DNA from: Tenacibaculum sp. MAR_2009_124
GTDB taxonomy: Bacteria; Bacteroidota; Bacteroidia; Flavobacteriales; Flavobacteriaceae
Direction: 5' to 3'
Assembly (NCBI RefSeq): GCF_900105455.1
Contig: NZ_FNSF01000007.1
Coordinates: 310,001 to 374,000, forward strand
DNA: 64,000 bases
Shown one piece after another: positions 25,922 through 35,945 of this stretch (the stretch's first letter is position 1; each line of letters starts with the position of its first letter). A program made the position numbers and the translations under genes. The notes beneath the pieces are model-generated. The model ran no database searches, had not been told where the DNA came from, and saw nothing but the letters and a program-made list of their open reading frames with translations.

Positions 25922-25973
25922 ATTAAATTGCAAATATTCTTATATTCATCATTGAAAAAAATAAAAGTAATCG

Positions 25974-26720
25974 ATGAAAATTAACAAAATGTTTTTTGTC
26001 ATTTTCTGCATATTTACGTTAGCAGGATATGGCCAGAAAAAAATTAATAATTATAAATATATCGTTGTGCCAACGAGGTTTGATTTTTTGAAAAAAGATG
26101 ATCAATATCAAACGAGTTCATTAACTAAGTTCTTATTTAAAAAACATGGTTTTAAGGTTTACTTGGAAAATGAAGAGTTACCTGATGATTTAAGTAGAAA
26201 TAGATGCTTAGCGTTAACAGGAGTGATTAAAGATGCGTCTAGTATGTTTACAACAAAGAACTTTGTAGAACTAAAAGATTGTAATAATAGAATAGTTTTT
26301 ACCTCTGACGAAGGTGCAAGTAAATTAAAAGATTATAAAAAGGCTTATCACGCTTCTATAAGAAGTGCGTTTGTTTCTATTAAGAATTTAAAGTATAAGT
26401 ATGTACCATTAACAAATGAAAATGTCAAGAATGATAAGGCTATTGTAAACTCTGTAAATTCGACACCTGAAGTTATGGAAGGTGTGAAACTTAAAGCAAA
26501 TGTTGAGTTGAAGTTACTATATGCGCAATCATTGAATAATGGGTTTCAGCTTGTGGATAGTCAACCACAGAAGGTTTTTATTGTTCTTAAGTCGGAATTA
26601 AAAAATGTGTTTATTTTAAAAAATAAGAAAGGAATTATTTACAAGATAAACGATTTTTGGAAGGCTGAGTATTATGAAGGAGAAGAGAAAATAACGAGAT
26701 TTTATAATATAAAGTTTTAG
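25974..26720 (+). CDS. Conserved hypothetical exported protein
   Basis: 248-residue protein with a signal peptide (hydrophobic 5-19, then GYGQ). The mature part begins KINNYKYIVVPTRFDFLKKD and contains SSLTKFLFKKHGFKVY and ALTGVIKDASSMFTTKNFVELKDCNNRIVF, a pattern I know from flavobacterial hypothetical proteins but cannot tie to a function. No lipobox. It lies 52 nt after the DUF5723 gene and may be in the same unit. It ends before a terminator shared with rarA. Confidence 0.72.
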   Translation: MKINKMFFVIFCIFTLAGYGQKKINNYKYIVVPTRFDFLKKDDQYQTSSLTKFLFKKHGFKVYLENEELPDDLSRNRCLALTGVIKDASSMFTTKNFVELKDCNNRIVFTSDEGASKLKDYKKAYHASIRSAFVSIKNLKYKYVPLTNENVKNDKAIVNSVNSTPEVMEGVKLKANVELKLLYAQSLNNGFQLVDSQPQKVFIVLKSELKNVFILKNKKGIIYKINDFWKAEYYEGEEKITRFYNIKF

Positions 26721-26735
26721 AGTATTATCTATTAA

Positions 26736-26775
26736 AAAAAAAATGAGGTGTTTGTTAGAACACCTTATTTTTTTG
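26736..26775. terminator. Bidirectional terminator before rarA 3' end
   Basis: GGTGTT / AACACC core (loop TGTTAG, 26753-26758) extended by an A tract on the left and a T tract on the right, with one G-U pair. It serves the plus-strand gene ending at 26720 and the convergent rarA. Confidence 0.8.
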
Positions 26776-26777
26776 TT

Positions 26778-28049
26778 TTAATAATTGTATTTATTTTTCC
26801 AGCGTTGTTTCAAGGTTTCTCGGAATTGATTTTCGCGAGAATTATTACCAGGCTCGTATAATTTGGTGTTTTGAACTTCGTCAGGCATGTATTCCTGATT
26901 AACAAAATTTCCTTGATAATTATGAGAATACAAATAGTCTTTTCCGTAATCAAGATCTCTCATTAATTTAGTAGGAGCATTTCTTAAGTGTAAAGGTATA
27001 GGTAAATCCCCTGTTTTTTTAACTAGACTCTGAGCTTCGTTTATAGCCATATAAGAGGCATTGCTTTTAGGGGAGTTAGCTAAATATACTGCGCACTGAC
27101 TTAATAGTATTCTTGATTCTGGGTTACCTATTACAGATACCGCTTGAAACGTATTATTCGCCAATATTAAAGCGGTAGGATTTGCATTTCCTATATCTTC
27201 AGAAGCCGAAATTAGTAACCTACGTGCAATAAATTTCACATCTTCTCCTCCTTCGATCATTCTTGCCAACCAATATACAGCAGCATTTGGGTCACTTCCA
27301 CGTATAGATTTTATAAAAGCAGAAATTATATCATAATGCTGTTCTCCCGTTTTGTCATATCGCGCTGGAGACTTTTGAATTTTTTTTAATACCAGTTCGT
27401 TGGTTATTGTAATTTTATCTTCTGTATTAACGAGTAATTCAAATGTATTTAATAGTTTTCTAGCATCTCCACCTGAAACTCGTAATAAAGCGTCAGTTTC
27501 CTTTAATATTATTCCTTTTTTCGAAATTATTTCGTCTTTTTCTATTGCTCGATTTAAAAGTGCGATTAAATCTTCTTTATCAAATGAATTTAGAATGTAA
27601 ACTTGACATCTTGATAAGAGGGCGGGAATAACTTCAAAACTGGGGTTTTCCGTAGTTGCTCCAATTAAGGTAACCCAACCTCGTTCTACCGCTCCAAGAA
27701 GAGAGTCTTGTTGCGATTTACTAAACCTGTGAATTTCATCAATGAATAGAATAGGATTCTTCTGTGTAAATAGGCCACTACTTTTTTTTGCTTTCTCAAT
27801 AACCTCTCTAACGTCTTTTACTCCAGAACTAATTGCACTTAAGGTGTAAAATGGACGTTCCGATTCTTTTGCAATAATATTAGCGAGTGTTGTCTTACCA
27901 ATTCCAGGTGGCCCCCATAAGATTAGTGAGGGGATTATTCCCTGTTTAATATGATTTGTTAAGATTCCGTTAGGTCCAACTAAATGTTGTTGACTTATAT
28001 AGTCTTGTAACGATTTTGGTCGTATTCTTTCCGCTAAAGGTTGGCTCAT
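26778..28049 (-). CDS. rarA: Replication-associated recombination protein A (RarA/MgsA ATPase)
   Basis: 423-residue AAA+ ATPase of the clamp-loader family that acts at stalled replication forks. Walker A is GPPGIGKTT and Walker B is LFIDEIHRF, with sensor-1-like IGATTENPS afterwards. The C-terminal half has the RarA tetramerisation domain (GSDPNAAVYWLARMIEGGED; LRNAPTKLMRDLDYG). The start was set at the ATG reading MSQPLAERIRPKSLQDY, the conserved opening; an ATG eight codons upstream is in frame but adds nothing conserved. Single gene. Confidence 0.94.
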   Translation of the reverse strand: MSQPLAERIRPKSLQDYISQQHLVGPNGILTNHIKQGIIPSLILWGPPGIGKTTLANIIAKESERPFYTLSAISSGVKDVREVIEKAKKSSGLFTQKNPILFIDEIHRFSKSQQDSLLGAVERGWVTLIGATTENPSFEVIPALLSRCQVYILNSFDKEDLIALLNRAIEKDEIISKKGIILKETDALLRVSGGDARKLLNTFELLVNTEDKITITNELVLKKIQKSPARYDKTGEQHYDIISAFIKSIRGSDPNAAVYWLARMIEGGEDVKFIARRLLISASEDIGNANPTALILANNTFQAVSVIGNPESRILLSQCAVYLANSPKSNASYMAINEAQSLVKKTGDLPIPLHLRNAPTKLMRDLDYGKDYLYSHNYQGNFVNQEYMPDEVQNTKLYEPGNNSRENQFRETLKQRWKNKYNY

Positions 28050-28143
28050 TTTAAAGAGTGTATTATAAGTCAAAGTTACTAATTATTTTGACTAAATTTA
28101 AGTACATAAAATATGACAAAATAGCATAGTTTTTTTTTGGATT

Positions 28144-28151
28144 TATTTTTG
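28144..28151 (+). promoter_or_regulatory. Candidate -7 box TATTTTTG for the rhomboid gene
   Basis: Exact TAnnTTTG match 13 nt before the ATG at 28165. No good -33 box at the expected distance. Confidence 0.35.
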
Positions 28152-28164
28152 ATATTAAAATGTT

Positions 28165-28875
28165 ATGAGTGAAAAGTATGATCTTAAGTTTTCGGATAGA
28201 ATGATTATGATACCATTCATTATGGTGTTTGTAATATGGTTTGTTTATTGGTTAGAAATTAAATTTGGACTAAATTTTAATGAATATGGACTTTATCCAA
28301 GATCATTTACTGGGCTGAGAGGAATATTATTTTCACCATTTATACATAGTGGTGTTAGTCATTTATTTAACAATTCTATACCATTATTCGTTTTAACCAG
28401 TATATTGCTTTATTTCTATAGAGATGTTTCTAAAAATATCTTAATTTATGGAGGAATTGTGACGGGTACTTTGACTTGGATAATAGGAAGAGAATCTCAT
28501 CATATAGGAGCGAGCGGAATAGTATACTTACTCTTTAGTTTTGTTTTTTTTAGTGGAATATTAAAAAAACATTTTAGATTAGTTGCGGTGTCTCTAGTTG
28601 TAATTTTTTTATATGGAAGTATGGTGTGGTATGTTTTTCCTTTAAAAGAAGGAATTTCTTGGGAAGGACATTTGTCGGGATTTATAGTTGGAATAACACT
28701 TGCTTTTATTTTTAAAAATAAAGGCATTACTAAGGAGGAATTTGTCTTTAGTAGGAATGATTTTGATGATATGTTTGATAATGAGGGTAATTACATTCCT
28801 CCAGTTGAAGAAACTGAAGAAGAGATAATTAATACAATTACTTATAAGTATATTTATAAAGAAGATCCAGAGTAA
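28165..28875 (+). CDS. Rhomboid-family intramembrane serine protease
   Basis: 236-residue six-helix membrane protein. SHLFNNSIPLFVL supplies the conserved histidine and asparagine, HIGASGIVY the GxSG catalytic serine in a later helix, and WEGHLSGFIVG the catalytic histidine in the last helix, so all catalytic elements are present. It should cut transmembrane segments of partner proteins within the inner membrane; the substrate is unknown. The C-terminal ~45 residues form an acidic cytoplasmic tail (VEETEEEI). It is convergent with rlmB and shares a short terminator region. Confidence 0.88.
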   Translation: MSEKYDLKFSDRMIMIPFIMVFVIWFVYWLEIKFGLNFNEYGLYPRSFTGLRGILFSPFIHSGVSHLFNNSIPLFVLTSILLYFYRDVSKNILIYGGIVTGTLTWIIGRESHHIGASGIVYLLFSFVFFSGILKKHFRLVAVSLVVIFLYGSMVWYVFPLKEGISWEGHLSGFIVGITLAFIFKNKGITKEEFVFSRNDFDDMFDNEGNYIPPVEETEEEIINTITYKYIYKEDPE

Positions 28876-28890
28876 AACTGAATCTTCTTT
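28858..28890. terminator. Hairpin overlapping the rhomboid stop codon
   Basis: AAAGAAGAT-C-CAG (28858-28870) pairs with CTG-A-ATCTTCTTT (28878-28890) with one mismatch and a 7-nt loop, followed by T residues. The stem includes the last codons of the rhomboid gene and ends just before the rlmB stop, so it may serve both. Confidence 0.65.
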
Positions 28891-28895
28891 TTGTT

Positions 28896-29636
28896 TTATA
28901 AAGAACGTTGTCTTACGGTTTCATATAAGAAAGCTCCACAAGCAACTGAAACGTTAAGAGATTCTATTTCTCCTAATAACGGTAATTTTGCTTTATAATC
29001 TGATAACTTCAAAACAGAATTACTAACTCCTTTATGTTCTGATCCTACTACAATCGCGATTGGTTGATTAAAATTAACATCATAAATTAAATCTTCCGTT
29101 TTTTCTGTAGCCGAAACTAATTTTATATCTACCGATTTTAAATGGAATATGGCATCTTTAATATGGTCAACTTTACATATTGGAATTTTAAATGCTGCTC
29201 CAGCTGATGTTTTAATTGTTTCTGCATTAACAGGAGCACTTCCACTTTTAGGAATAATAATCCCGTTCACTCCAGTACATTCAGCAGTTCTAATAATAGC
29301 TCCGAAATTACGAACATCAGAAACTTGATCTAAAAGTAGAAAGAGCGGGGTTTCGCTGTTTTCTATAGTATTATTGATTAGGGTTTCAAGATCACTGAAC
29401 TCGATAGGAGCAATTTTAGCAACAGCACCTTGATGATTATTATGTTTTGACAATCTATCAAGTTTTTCCGCAGGAACTAAACTTATTGAAATTTTATTCT
29501 TTTTAGTGAGTTTTTCTAGTTGATAAAATAGGTCACCTCTCAGGCCTTTCTGTAAATAAACCTTATTAATTGAAGAACCGCTTTCAATGGCTTCAATTAT
29601 AGCTCTAATACCGAAAATTATTGTGTTTTCTTGCAT
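28896..29636 (-). CDS. rlmB: 23S rRNA (guanosine-2'-O-)-methyltransferase RlmB
   Basis: 246-residue SpoU-family (SPOUT) methyltransferase expected to methylate G2251 of 23S rRNA. The N-terminal 80 residues are the RNA-binding domain (IFGIRAIIEAIESG opening). The knot domain has motif 1 VRNFGAIIRTAE, motif 2 IAIVVGSEHKGVS, and motif 3 ESLNVSVACGAFLYE, in the correct order. The typical D-P before N in motif 1 reads V-R here, a mild variation seen in this phylum as far as I recall. Starts at ATG, alone in its unit. Confidence 0.92.
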   Translation of the reverse strand: MQENTIIFGIRAIIEAIESGSSINKVYLQKGLRGDLFYQLEKLTKKNKISISLVPAEKLDRLSKHNNHQGAVAKIAPIEFSDLETLINNTIENSETPLFLLLDQVSDVRNFGAIIRTAECTGVNGIIIPKSGSAPVNAETIKTSAGAAFKIPICKVDHIKDAIFHLKSVDIKLVSATEKTEDLIYDVNFNQPIAIVVGSEHKGVSNSVLKLSDYKAKLPLLGEIESLNVSVACGAFLYETVRQRSL

Positions 29637-29820
29637 GCTGCAAAGTTAATAGAATTATCATAATAGTATACAATTAAAATCTAATCTATTATGTATTTAT
29701 TTTTAGTTTTCTATTTTAATTTATTCGGCCCCAGATTATATCTTATAAATTGTGGTTCTTTAAACGAATAGATGTTGTAACCGTAAAAAACACTCATTTA
29801 ACAGGCTATTATAAATCAAA

Positions 29821-29846
29821 AAGTCAGAGAATAATTTCTCTGACTT
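29821..29846 (-). terminator. Terminator of the exported lipoprotein gene at 29867
   Basis: Perfect 10-bp stem AAGTCAGAGA / TCTCTGACTT with a 6-nt loop, followed on the minus strand by TTTGATTTATAA. Confidence 0.75.
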
Positions 29847-29866
29847 ATAAGTGTTGTTTTTTGTTT

Positions 29867-30604
29867 CTATTGAACAGTAAATGTGGAAGAAGTGTAGGAT
29901 CCATAATTACCGGAAGCTGTAAAAACATTCGCCCCGTTCAATGTTAAAACGTATCCTGTACCTCCATCTCCATATGCGTCATATATTTGTATAACATAGT
30001 CACCAGGACTAAGACATATTGCAGAGGAGAGGCTACCAGTCATACCTGCGTAGGCTCCATAACTAGGAGTGGCTGCACTTGCGAGTACAACTTCTCCTGT
30101 AGATGTATTAGTGATAGACCAATACGCTTCTTCGGGCCAATCGTCAAAGTCTAAAGTTACTTTGGCTTTAGACATTCCAGAGTTACAAACTTTGGAAACG
30201 TTAAGCGTAATTTTTTCACCAACATAAAAGTCATCACTACCTTTTAAATTTAAAACTAATATTTTATCCGTTGCAATGTCCAAACCTTCATCTTTGAACG
30301 TAATGTCCAAAGAGGCACTATTAGTGTTGGCAGGGATCGTTATACTACTAGGAATAGAATAAGCAGATGCGCTAATCGTCGATTCGTCTTCATCGATTAT
30401 TATCTCAATGCTTCTATCATTTCCTACGATATTACCGGTATAAATGATAATACTTTCAACAATCTCACTGTTAGGAGGTACTCCGACATCGGATGAGTTT
30501 TTTTCGAAAGTGGCGTAGTTAGTAAACTCGACTTCGTCGTTACAACTGATAGTAATAAGTAATAAAGCTAACATGGTAAATACTCTGTAAGTAATTTTCT
30601 TCAT
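29867..30604 (-). CDS. Exported lipoprotein with Calx-beta/DUF4843-like repeat and C-terminal beta domain
   Basis: 245-residue lipoprotein with lipobox ITISC (Cys21). The middle (about 60-130) has a Calx-beta-like pattern (SIPSSITIPANTNSASLDITF; ATDKILVLNLKG) as often seen in SusC/D-associated surface lipoproteins. The C-terminal part (LSPGDYVIQIYDAYGDGGTG) is rich in glycine and aspartate and resembles a DUF1735- or pre-peptidase-type beta domain. It is downstream of SusD but separated by a 306-base gap with a terminator, so it is probably an independent unit. Its ligand is unknown. Confidence 0.78.
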   Translation of the reverse strand: MKKITYRVFTMLALLLITISCNDEVEFTNYATFEKNSSDVGVPPNSEIVESIIIYTGNIVGNDRSIEIIIDEDESTISASAYSIPSSITIPANTNSASLDITFKDEGLDIATDKILVLNLKGSDDFYVGEKITLNVSKVCNSGMSKAKVTLDFDDWPEEAYWSITNTSTGEVVLASAATPSYGAYAGMTGSLSSAICLSPGDYVIQIYDAYGDGGTGYVLTLNGANVFTASGNYGSYTSSTFTVQ

Positions 30605-30870
30605 GGTTAAATAAATTGATTAATTAAATAAAAAACAGAGATAGTTAGTATGTAAACTTAGATTGATTAGTAGTTATAATTTAAGATTATAATATTAATG
30701 TTTAAAATTAGGTATACACTTAAGTTATTTGTAAATACCCTACAGTATTTACTCATTAATAAATAAAAGTGGAGTTATTATAGGTCTTGGTTAAAGAAGA
30801 AGAGAGAGTGCCTATAATTTGTAGTGATAATTATTTATTTAAATAATTTACTTTTACTATTAATAAATAA
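30605..30870. other. Gap between surface lipoprotein and SusD, no gene seen
   Basis: 266 AT-rich bases (about 306 with the adjoining terminator). No coding ORF or RNA gene seen. It should contain the promoter of the lipoprotein gene at 29867. Confidence 0.45.
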
Positions 30871-30899
30871 CAAACCTCTGCAACGTGAGCAGAGGTTTG
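30871..30899 (-). terminator. Terminator of the susC-susD operon
   Basis: Perfect 11-bp stem CAAACCTCTGC (30871-30881) / GCAGAGGTTTG (30889-30899) with a 7-nt loop and a following TTATTTATTAA run on the minus strand. Confidence 0.85.
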
Positions 30900-30910
30900 A
30901 AATTAAACTA

Positions 30911-32416
30911 TTATAAGTTTTGATCCGTAATGAAGGGGTTGTTTTGAATTTCATCTAATGGAATTTCAAAAGTAAACCTTTCATCATTATATTGAATTGG
31001 CGTACCAACTAGAGACAAGTGATTTGATCCTCTTGTAACGGTGGCTTTATTACGCTTCATTGCTAAATAACTTTTACCTTCACCCCAAAATTCAATACGA
31101 GTTTGCAAGTAAATTTCATCTAACAAAGCCTGTCCTGATAAAGCATCAATATAAGTCACATCAGGTACACGTCTAGATACTAATGCTTTTAGGCTTGTCC
31201 TAGCGGCGCCTTCAGCACCTGCTTTCGCATTAGCTTCTGCATTTAATAAATACATTTCTTCAATTCTCATGTAAACATAATCAGCAGAAACAACTGTAGA
31301 AGTACCACCTATGCTTCCAGAAGCATAAAATTTAAATAACGGTTGTAAATGTCTACCATTAGTAGGGTTATTAAAAAATTGTGCTTTACGTGCATCATTG
31401 GCTGGAATAGCGTCAAAAAGAGATTGATCGATAGACTTGTTATCTCCGTAAGCAGCATAACTAAATGACCAAGCATCTATTTGACCCCACCAAGAGACTA
31501 ATCCAATTTCATTTGTCTCGGTTATATCAATACCCCACATCCAGCTAGATGTATTAACGTCTGCAAAACCATTTGTTACCTCTGAAGAAGCTAACATTGA
31601 ATGGTTTCCAGCGTTAATTACTTCTTGAGTTAATGTTGCAACTCTAGAATCCTCTCCACCTTTAGCTCCAAGGACATAGGCTAAAAAACCTTTAGCAACA
31701 TCTAAATTAACAGAACTTTTTGCACTTCTATTAAATCCAGATAGTAAAGAAATAGCATCAGTTAAATCTTTTTCCATCTGAGTATAAACTTCTCCAGCTG
31801 TTGATTTAGGTAAGTTAACACCGATCGGTTCTATATATAATGGTAAAATAGGTTCTGAAGCATTATATTCTTTTTGATAATATTGAGTTAAATAGAAATA
31901 AGAGTGAGCTCTCATCGCTTTTGCTTGCCCCATATTATGCTTTCCTTCTTCAGTAGAAGGTGTCGCATCGTTACCACCTAAATTTTCAATCACCGTATTA
32001 GCAGAACGAATAATACGATAATAATATCTCCATATTTGGCGGTTATCACCAAAAGTAAAATCTTCACAAGCTTGTAATTCAGTAATGCTTGCTCTATACC
32101 ATCCATAAGTACTTGTACTTAGTGCCATATCTCCAGATACCATATCTCCAAAAACATCATACGATTTATGTCCAAAATCATCATGACCTTCTGTTCCTCC
32201 CGATCCAAACTGGATCATTTGCGCATACATTCCTGTAACGAATGCCGCGGGAATATCTAGGTTCGTTTTAGCACCTTGCTCTAATTGTGCCGAGGTTAAA
32301 AATTGCGTTGGCTGACTTTCACCTGAAGTGCCGTCATTATTTAATAGTTCATCACTACAACTAAAGGCGAGCCCTAAAAATGCTGTAAGTAATGATATTT
32401 TTATTATTTTTTTCAT
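30911..32416 (-). CDS. SusD/RagB family surface lipoprotein
   Basis: 501-residue SusD-type nutrient-binding lipoprotein that caps a SusC barrel. The lipobox is LAFSC (Cys20). TPR-like helices occur in the middle (AKAMRAHSYFYLTQYYQKEY; MEEMYLLNAEANAKAG) and the C-terminal RagB/SusD signature includes RIEFWGEGKSYLAMKR. It follows SusC by 21 nt. No carbohydrate enzyme is next to the pair, so the substrate may be a peptide or other oligomer instead of a polysaccharide. Confidence 0.93.
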   Translation of the reverse strand: MKKIIKISLLTAFLGLAFSCSDELLNNDGTSGESQPTQFLTSAQLEQGAKTNLDIPAAFVTGMYAQMIQFGSGGTEGHDDFGHKSYDVFGDMVSGDMALSTSTYGWYRASITELQACEDFTFGDNRQIWRYYYRIIRSANTVIENLGGNDATPSTEEGKHNMGQAKAMRAHSYFYLTQYYQKEYNASEPILPLYIEPIGVNLPKSTAGEVYTQMEKDLTDAISLLSGFNRSAKSSVNLDVAKGFLAYVLGAKGGEDSRVATLTQEVINAGNHSMLASSEVTNGFADVNTSSWMWGIDITETNEIGLVSWWGQIDAWSFSYAAYGDNKSIDQSLFDAIPANDARKAQFFNNPTNGRHLQPLFKFYASGSIGGTSTVVSADYVYMRIEEMYLLNAEANAKAGAEGAARTSLKALVSRRVPDVTYIDALSGQALLDEIYLQTRIEFWGEGKSYLAMKRNKATVTRGSNHLSLVGTPIQYNDERFTFEIPLDEIQNNPFITDQNL

Positions 32417-32437
32417 AATATCTACTAGTTTATAAAA

Positions 32438-35400
32438 TTAAAACTTAACTCTTACACCGAAAGTTATGGTTGTAGCAGGAGCATAAATTCTACGTCCAGA
32501 ATTACCTGTCTCACGTATTGAAGGGTTAAATCCTTTTCTGGCAGATTCAATAAATAAGTTATCTCCAGAAACCCATAAGTTAATTAAGTCTATACCAGAA
32601 TTCGGCATAAAAGAACTAGGTACTGTATATCCAATTCTGGCATTATTTAAAGCAATAAAGTCAGTGCTAGTAATGAAACGGTCAGAGGTAGAGTTTTGCT
32701 CCAATCCATCAGCTAACCTTGGAACATCCGTCACATCACCTGGCTGTGACCATCTGTTTCTAATATCAACATGGTAGTTTGTAGAAGCCGCACCAAAGCG
32801 ATCAGTCATTAATTCTTGATATTGAGCGTCAAACGCATATCCACCTATACTATAAGTAAATTGAGTTGAGAAATCAAAATTCTTGAATTTCCCTGACAAT
32901 CTGAAAGCTCCTCTTAAATCTGGAATAAAAGATTTATCTATAAAAACTTGGGTAGCATCTCCATAAACCTTTGTGGTAGTTCTTTTAATATTAGCTCCTG
33001 AAACTCTTTGCTGATATTCGAAAAGAGAAGAAGTCGTACTTGTGTTTATACCATTTTCTTCTATAGCAAAATCACCTTCACCAGCATCTAAAACACCATT
33101 GTCATTTTTATCATCATAATATTGATACCACATAGGTGTACCATCAGCAGGGTCTACACCTGCTGATTCTCTTAAATAGAAATCAAACATTGATCTACCA
33201 GCAGCAAAAGCGAAAAGCCCACTATCCTCACTTGAACCAGCGTCTAAGATTTTAGGTAGCCCAGTCGATGCATCTAATGGCATGGTAACAAACTCATTGG
33301 TTAACATTTCACCGTTAACACTTAAATCAAGCTTAAAGTCTTCCGTATTAACAATATGACCCGTTAGATCAAATTCAAAACCTTGATTTAAAATTTCTCC
33401 ATCATTAACGCGAATAGAAGAGAAACCTACAGATGGACCTCTTCGAGCATTAAAAAACAAATTGTCAGTATTTTTTCTGTAGAAATCAAAATTAGCATCC
33501 AAGTATTGCCCAAAACCACTTTCTATTCCCACTTGAAACATTTTAGATGTTTCCCATGTTAAATTTTCATCTCCAGGAATTCTTTCAGATAAAGCCAATT
33601 CACCACCAACAGAGTCAGCGTTGAAAGTATTGTACCCTCGCCAAGTTTCCGCGCCATCCTGATCACCAGTAACACCATACGAAGTTTTTAGTTTTAGAAA
33701 GGAAACAAAACTATTGGACATAAAATCTTCTTCGCTAATAATCCATGCAGCACCAATAGAACCAAATACTCCCCATTTATCTTTTACGAAACGTGAAGAG
33801 CCATCGGTTCTTAAAGAACCAGTTAAGAAGTATTTATTGGCAAAGTTATAATTCACTTGACCAAAGTAAGATTCTATAGCAGATGCATTTTGATAACCTG
33901 AAGTAGGTGATGTAGTAAGAAGATAATTGTTAGGTACATATAAACCAGGAACAACTACACTTTGCTTAGATACATTAGATTGAGCAAAGCTACGTTCAAA
34001 AGTTTCATGTGCAGCTAAAGCCTCAAATGAATGGTCACCAAAAGATTTGTTAAATCTTAATAACTGCAAAAATGTTTTAGACCATCTAATACGATCTCTA
34101 ATTCCTAAAGTACCACCAGATCCTTCTGAAGTTCCATATACATGGTTACCAGCATCTACTCGTTTTTCATAAGAATATTGACCTCCAAATTGGGTTTCGA
34201 AGGTTAGGTCATCAGTAAGCTTAAAATTAGCAGAAACATTTCCATTTAAACCATGTGTATCCGCGCCTAAAAAATCAAGTACAGCCGAACCAATTGCATT
34301 TAAGTTATTAGCATTAGGTCTGTTTCTATCAAAACCAAAATTATTAATTATTGAGGTTTGAGCTCCATAGTCATATTGAGAACCACCATAAATTGGATCT
34401 GGAATTAAGTCTCCAGTACCTGGATATCTCGCGAAAACGGGGTATATAGGAGCCATTTTATCAGCAAATTCAAAAACATTTTCAGACCCTTCTATTTGTC
34501 CGTTATTAGTGCTTTCTGAGTAAGAATACCCCATATTTACGCCAACTGTCAACCAATCTTTTACATCTGAATTAACGTTTAATCTTGTCGAATATCTTCT
34601 GTAATCAGAATTAACTGTATACCCGCTGTCATCTAAGTATCCTACTGAAAAGAAGTATTTTGATTTTTCAGAACCACCTCCAATTCTAAGGTTGGCCTCA
34701 GATCTTATTCCTGTGCCAAAAGCTATATCCCCATATCTTTCAGGGGTAAATAATCTTTGCACCCCAGGTCTTACGGTTCTAGTGGTAGGGTCGATTAAAG
34801 ACGCTGCATCAGTAACATTCCATAAATTGTAACCTTGACCGATACCATCATTACCGAATAAAGTGTTATTGGCGAAAGCTTCCGGATCAGGCTGTGCAGG
34901 GTCTCCAAATACTCCACGATTATATAAACCTTCCCAAACTAAACCAATAAACTCTTCAGGTGAAGAAAGAACTTCGTAACGAGGAATTATTTGTTGATTA
35001 ATACCTGTCTTAACGTCTACTTCAATATAACCTTTTTCTGATTTAGATCCAGATTTAGTTGTTATTAAAACAACACCATTCGCTCCACGTGAACCATAAA
35101 TAGCCGTTGCTGTAGCATCTTTTAATACGGTAGTAGTTTTAATATCTGCAGGGTTAACTGAATTCAAATCGAAGTTACCAGCAAATGGTACACCATCAAC
35201 AACATAAAGAGGACTACGATTTCCTAAAGGAGACCCATAACCTCTAATACGAACTGTACCAATACTTCCTGGTTGACCTGAAGTGTTAATAACAGTAACA
35301 CCCGCAACCTCTCCTGCTAACGCTTGAGAAACATTCGAAAATGATTTGGCCTCAAGGTTTTCAGTTTGAATAGTTGCAGCGGTACCGGCATAAGCTTTTT

Positions 35401-35737
35401 TTGTAGTTGTACCATACCCAACAACAACAACCTCTTCAAGTAAGTTGTCATTTTCCATAAGCACATTAATTTGATTAGCACCGTTAACCGTTTTTTGAGC
35501 TGATTTCATCCCAACAAAACTAAATACAAGTACATCCCCTGATTTAGCCTTTAAAGAGTAGTTTCCGTCAAAGTCAGTTTCAGTACCCTGTGTTGTGCCC
35601 TTTTTCAAGACTGTAACCCCAGGTAATGGACCTGATTCGTCAGAAACGGTACCTGAAATTGTTCGGTCTTGCGCAAAGGAAATTTGCACAACCAACGCCA
35701 GTAATAGCGTTAAAATTCCATTAAACTTTGTTCTCAT
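32438..35737 (-). CDS. SusC/RagA family TonB-linked outer membrane transporter
   Basis: 1099-residue TonB-dependent receptor. Signal peptide 1-23 (VVQISFAQ); carboxypeptidase-D-regulatory-like domain at about 25-95 (ISGTVSDESGPLPGVTVLKKG, opening); plug domain at about 110-225 with the SusC-typical VLKDATATAIYGSRGANGVV and LYVVDGVPF; then a ~22-strand barrel ending in TITFGVRVKF. It should import an oligomer across the outer membrane together with the SusD protein, powered by TonB. The operon starts here; the upstream region (35738-35945) shows no obvious sigma/anti-sigma pair. Confidence 0.94.
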   Translation of the reverse strand: MRTKFNGILTLLLALVVQISFAQDRTISGTVSDESGPLPGVTVLKKGTTQGTETDFDGNYSLKAKSGDVLVFSFVGMKSAQKTVNGANQINVLMENDNLLEEVVVVGYGTTTKKAYAGTAATIQTENLEAKSFSNVSQALAGEVAGVTVINTSGQPGSIGTVRIRGYGSPLGNRSPLYVVDGVPFAGNFDLNSVNPADIKTTTVLKDATATAIYGSRGANGVVLITTKSGSKSEKGYIEVDVKTGINQQIIPRYEVLSSPEEFIGLVWEGLYNRGVFGDPAQPDPEAFANNTLFGNDGIGQGYNLWNVTDAASLIDPTTRTVRPGVQRLFTPERYGDIAFGTGIRSEANLRIGGGSEKSKYFFSVGYLDDSGYTVNSDYRRYSTRLNVNSDVKDWLTVGVNMGYSYSESTNNGQIEGSENVFEFADKMAPIYPVFARYPGTGDLIPDPIYGGSQYDYGAQTSIINNFGFDRNRPNANNLNAIGSAVLDFLGADTHGLNGNVSANFKLTDDLTFETQFGGQYSYEKRVDAGNHVYGTSEGSGGTLGIRDRIRWSKTFLQLLRFNKSFGDHSFEALAAHETFERSFAQSNVSKQSVVVPGLYVPNNYLLTTSPTSGYQNASAIESYFGQVNYNFANKYFLTGSLRTDGSSRFVKDKWGVFGSIGAAWIISEEDFMSNSFVSFLKLKTSYGVTGDQDGAETWRGYNTFNADSVGGELALSERIPGDENLTWETSKMFQVGIESGFGQYLDANFDFYRKNTDNLFFNARRGPSVGFSSIRVNDGEILNQGFEFDLTGHIVNTEDFKLDLSVNGEMLTNEFVTMPLDASTGLPKILDAGSSEDSGLFAFAAGRSMFDFYLRESAGVDPADGTPMWYQYYDDKNDNGVLDAGEGDFAIEENGINTSTTSSLFEYQQRVSGANIKRTTTKVYGDATQVFIDKSFIPDLRGAFRLSGKFKNFDFSTQFTYSIGGYAFDAQYQELMTDRFGAASTNYHVDIRNRWSQPGDVTDVPRLADGLEQNSTSDRFITSTDFIALNNARIGYTVPSSFMPNSGIDLINLWVSGDNLFIESARKGFNPSIRETGNSGRRIYAPATTITFGVRVKF

Positions 35738-35945
35738 TATATAATTATTTGAATTAATTAGTTGCTAAAATCTTAAATAAATCTTAAAGAAGCAATTTTT
35801 TAACAAAAAAAATGAAGTAAAAATGCCTTAAAAATAAAGGAATAGGCTCTTATTAAGAAATAATCACTAATTTTCAATATGTTAAATATTTCTAAAACAA
35901 AAAGGAAATTATTACAAATAATTTAATAAAATAAGGAGTTTGAAG